Part shown: positions 5,119 to 6,916 of the stretch, piece after piece
Layout of the letters: each line of letters starts with the position of its first letter
Position numbering within the stretch: the first letter of the stretch is position 1
Assembly (NCBI GenBank): GCA_029938515.1
Contig: JAOZUU010000153.1
Span: 1 to 6,916, forward strand
Source: Desulfobacterales bacterium
GTDB lineage: Bacteria; Desulfobacterota; Desulfobacteria; Desulfobacterales; QNYZ01
Reading direction: 5' to 3'
DNA: 6,916 bases
Program-made: the position numbers and the translations under genes
Notes under the pieces: generated by a model
The model's database searches: none
What the model was told of the DNA's origin: nothing
The model's input: only the letters and a program-made list of their open reading frames with translations

Positions 5119-6282
5119 ATGGATATTGAGGAACCGGCCGGTAAGGCCAGTACCACTAAATCGAACGATACCTGGACGCGGCGGTTATGGGGAACCATAC
5201 CCTGGCTTTTTTTATTGCTGCTGATCGGAATTATTTTTCTGCTGGTTGTACGTATCGGATCCAGGCAGGCGGCAATCAATACGCAAAAGGCGCAAGCACT
5301 TAAAAATACGCGGCCCGATGTAAATGTGGTGACGCTGGAGATGATTCCTTCACCGATTTACGACCGCATCAGCCTGCCGGGCGTGGTGACACCCTGGGTC
5401 AAGTTGGATATTCTGGCTGAAGTCCGGGGTCGAATTGTAGACAAAAGAGTAGAGGAAGGTCGGACCGTCCGGAAAGGTGAGGTCATCGCCGTCATTGATT
5501 CCCGGGATTACGATAATATCCTGGCACAGACCCGGGCTAACTACAACGCCGCCCAAAAAGCCTTGAAACGGTTAAAAGGGCTTCATCAGGAAAAGCTCGC
5601 CACCCAGGCCCAATTCGACGAGGCCAAAGCCCGGGTGGACGGTTTAAAGGCGGCAATGAATACGGCCGAATTAAATGCGGAACGATGTCGTATCCGGGCA
5701 TCCGCCGCCGGCATCGTTAACCGGCTGGATGCCGAACCGGGACGGTATGTCAACGTGGGAGATAAGGTCGCCGAAGTTCTTCAGCTCGACCGGGTAAAGA
5801 TCAAGGTCGGCATTCCCGAATCGGATGTGGCCGCGGTACGGAACATCGATCAATTCGATATTCGGGTGGACGCCCTGGATGGTCGTGTTTTCAAAGGCAA
5901 GAAATATTTCCTTTCCCGAACGGCCGACCCCCTGGCCCGCCTGTACGATCTGTTCATTCAGGTCGATAACCCTGAAAGAGAGATTTTGCCCGATATGTTT
6001 GTCCGGGTGGATATCCTCAAAAAAGAGATTCCCGACGCCCTGGCGATTCCGTTGTATGCGTCCCTTTCTCGATCGGATAATCATGTGGTCTATATTGTTA
6101 AGTACGATCATGTCCAGGTCCGACCGGTATCACTGGGAATCCAGGAGGGATGGCTTGTTCAAGCGGTTAGCGGTCTTGCGTCCGGCGATGAAGTGATCGT
6201 GGTCGGCCAGCGCAGCGTCCACGACGGCGATGCGGTCAATGTGGTTCGACGCGTACGCCGCCCGGAGGAGATCAATCAATGA
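5119..6282 (+). CDS. RND efflux periplasmic adaptor (HlyD/AcrA-type membrane fusion protein)
   Basis: The 387-residue adaptor links the inner-membrane pump to the TolC-like duct. It has a positively charged cytoplasmic end and one transmembrane helix (about 27-44, IPWLFLLLLIGIIFLLVV) in place of the lipid anchor of AcrA. Next come the first half of the lipoyl/barrel-sandwich domain (AEVRGRIVDKRVEEGRTVRKG, 100-120), a helical hairpin (about 131-190) that should contact the TolC tip, and the second lipoyl half (RASAAGIVNRLDAEPGRYV, 193-211, then NVGDKV). The beta-barrel spans about 225-305, and the membrane-proximal domain about 310-370 with ending GDEVIVVGQRSVHDGDAV. The start is set by GAGGAG 8 nt upstream, 5 bp after the previous stop. 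Its TGA overlaps the next ATG. Domain order and length are normal for RND adaptors; no metal-binding histidine-rich tail of the CusB/CzcB type is seen. Confidence 0.88.
   Translation: MDIEEPAGKASTTKSNDTWTRRLWGTIPWLFLLLLIGIIFLLVVRIGSRQAAINTQKAQALKNTRPDVNVVTLEMIPSPIYDRISLPGVVTPWVKLDILAEVRGRIVDKRVEEGRTVRKGEVIAVIDSRDYDNILAQTRANYNAAQKALKRLKGLHQEKLATQAQFDEAKARVDGLKAAMNTAELNAERCRIRASAAGIVNRLDAEPGRYVNVGDKVAEVLQLDRVKIKVGIPESDVAAVRNIDQFDIRVDALDGRVFKGKKYFLSRTADPLARLYDLFIQVDNPEREILPDMFVRVDILKKEIPDALAIPLYASLSRSDNHVVYIVKYDHVQVRPVSLGIQEGWLVQAVSGLASGDEVIVVGQRSVHDGDAVNVVRRVRRPEEINQ
6264..6270 (+). promoter_or_regulatory. ribosome binding site of the RND pump gene
   Basis: GGAGGAG stands 8 nt before the ATG at 6279, inside the last codons of the adaptor gene, supporting coupled translation across the ATGA overlap and fixing this start. 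Confidence 0.75.
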
Positions 6283-6916
6283 TCGTATCCGATGGAGCCG
6301 TCAAAAACCGGGTCAGCGTCATGGTTCTGGCCGTGATGATCCTGGTCTTCGGCACATATTGTTACATGGTTTTACCCCGGGAAAGTTCCCCGGACATTAC
6401 GATTCCCCATGTATTTGTTTCGACCGATTACAAGGGGGTTTCGGCCGCCGATATCGAAACATCGATTACCATCCATCTTGAGAAGAAACTCAAAGGGCTG
6501 GATCGGGTTAAAAAAATTCATTCGGTCAGCGCCGAAGGGCTGTCCCAGATCGACGTCGAGTTTATCCCCGGCACCGATATCGATGAAGTATTGACCAAAG
6601 TGAAAGACAAGGTGGACGAGGCCATGGGGGATCTGCCTTCCGATCTGGAAAACGACCCGGCCGTTTTCGAGGTCAACTTTTCCGAGCTGCCCATCGTTGT
6701 ATTTTCGTTGAGCGGTACCTGCGGCAACGCCTGTTTAAAGAAGATCGCCGATGACCTGGCCGACGATATCGAGGCAATTCCCGGCGTACTGGAGGCCGAG
6801 GTAACCGGTGGCCTGGAACGGGAGATTCGACTTGAAGTCGATCCGGACAAGCTGGCGTATTACCGGATTCCCATCACCCGGTTTCAGAATGTCGTTGTCA
6901 GTGAAAATCAGAATAC
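6279..6916 (+). CDS. RND efflux pump, inner-membrane permease subunit (5' part)
   Basis: The frame opens with ATG at 6279, which overlaps the adaptor stop as ATGA, with GGAGGAG (6264-6270) 8 nt upstream, and runs 212 codons to the window edge without a stop. Full-length RND pumps have about 1,000-1,050 residues, so only the N-terminal fifth is seen. Residues 8-32 are the first transmembrane helix (VKNRVSVMVLAVMILVFGTY onward), followed by the family signature LPRESSPDITIPHVFVSTDY (32-51), GVSAADIETSIT (53-64) and the start of the porter domain, including IDVEFIPGTDIDEVL (91-105), LPIVVFSLSG (137-146) and IEAIPGVLEAEVTGG (164-178). This fits the hydrophobe/amphiphile (AcrB-like) side more than metal pumps, but the diagnostic transmembrane residues lie outside the window. 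It would export substrate by proton-motive force through the adaptor and TolC-like duct. C148 and C152 in the loop after LSG are unusual. Confidence 0.9.
   Translation, partial: MIVSDGAVKNRVSVMVLAVMILVFGTYCYMVLPRESSPDITIPHVFVSTDYKGVSAADIETSITIHLEKKLKGLDRVKKIHSVSAEGLSQIDVEFIPGTDIDEVLTKVKDKVDEAMGDLPSDLENDPAVFEVNFSELPIVVFSLSGTCGNACLKKIADDLADDIEAIPGVLEAEVTGGLEREIRLEVDPDKLAYYRIPITRFQNVVVSENQN

Noticed and set aside
5671..6111. 146-codon minus-strand open frame inside the adaptor gene
   Set aside because: The plus-strand frame encodes well-ordered adaptor domains over the same bases; the antisense translation resembles no family and has no ribosome binding site that I can see.

Overview
The window looks like chromosomal DNA of a Gram-negative bacterium: it encodes a TolC-type outer-membrane channel, a periplasmic adaptor and an RND inner-membrane pump. 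Overall protein style, moderate GC content and a 70-bp palindromic repeat beginning GTCATTCCGG (2831-2900), of a type I associate with sulfate-reducing deltaproteobacteria (Desulfobacterota), make that group my best guess. This is inference; no rRNA or marker gene is present.

Layout. Positions 1-543 carry no gene. The first ~200 bp are extremely AT-rich (about 23% GC over 1-180 by hand count). The last ~100 bp (439-535) form a GC-richer leader that can fold in at least two competing ways, one of which would hide the ribosome binding site of the next gene. 544-1737 (+) is a 12-TM major facilitator of the HcaT/LacY-like MFS_1_like group, starting with TTG. It converges on, and overlaps by 74 bp, a minus-strand gene (1664-2770) for an alpha/alpha-toroid protein of the type databases call 'prenyltransferase' or 'phenyltransferase domain' protein; its real activity is unknown to me. 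2771-3089 holds the palindromic repeat, a weak hairpin and a well-formed promoter/operator region.

From 3090 to the right edge runs a tightly packed plus-strand operon: a TetR-family regulator (3090-3758), a TolC-like outer-membrane factor (about 3758-5113), a membrane-anchored HlyD/AcrA-type adaptor (about 5119-6282) and the first 212 codons of an RND pump (6279 to the edge, cut by the window). Every stop codon overlaps or nearly touches the next start, so the four genes are probably co-transcribed and translationally coupled. They would build one tripartite efflux complex whose expression is set by the TetR protein acting on its own promoter; two operator-like copies 53 bp apart flank the -35/-10 region. 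The substrate cannot be read from the sequence.

The efflux operon itself is a standard arrangement. The points most worth a second look are the switch-like RNA leader in front of the MFS gene, the uncharacterised toroid protein, and the phased pair of operators. I found no CRISPR array, tRNA, rRNA, transposase or phage gene, and no clear evidence for an entirely new system.
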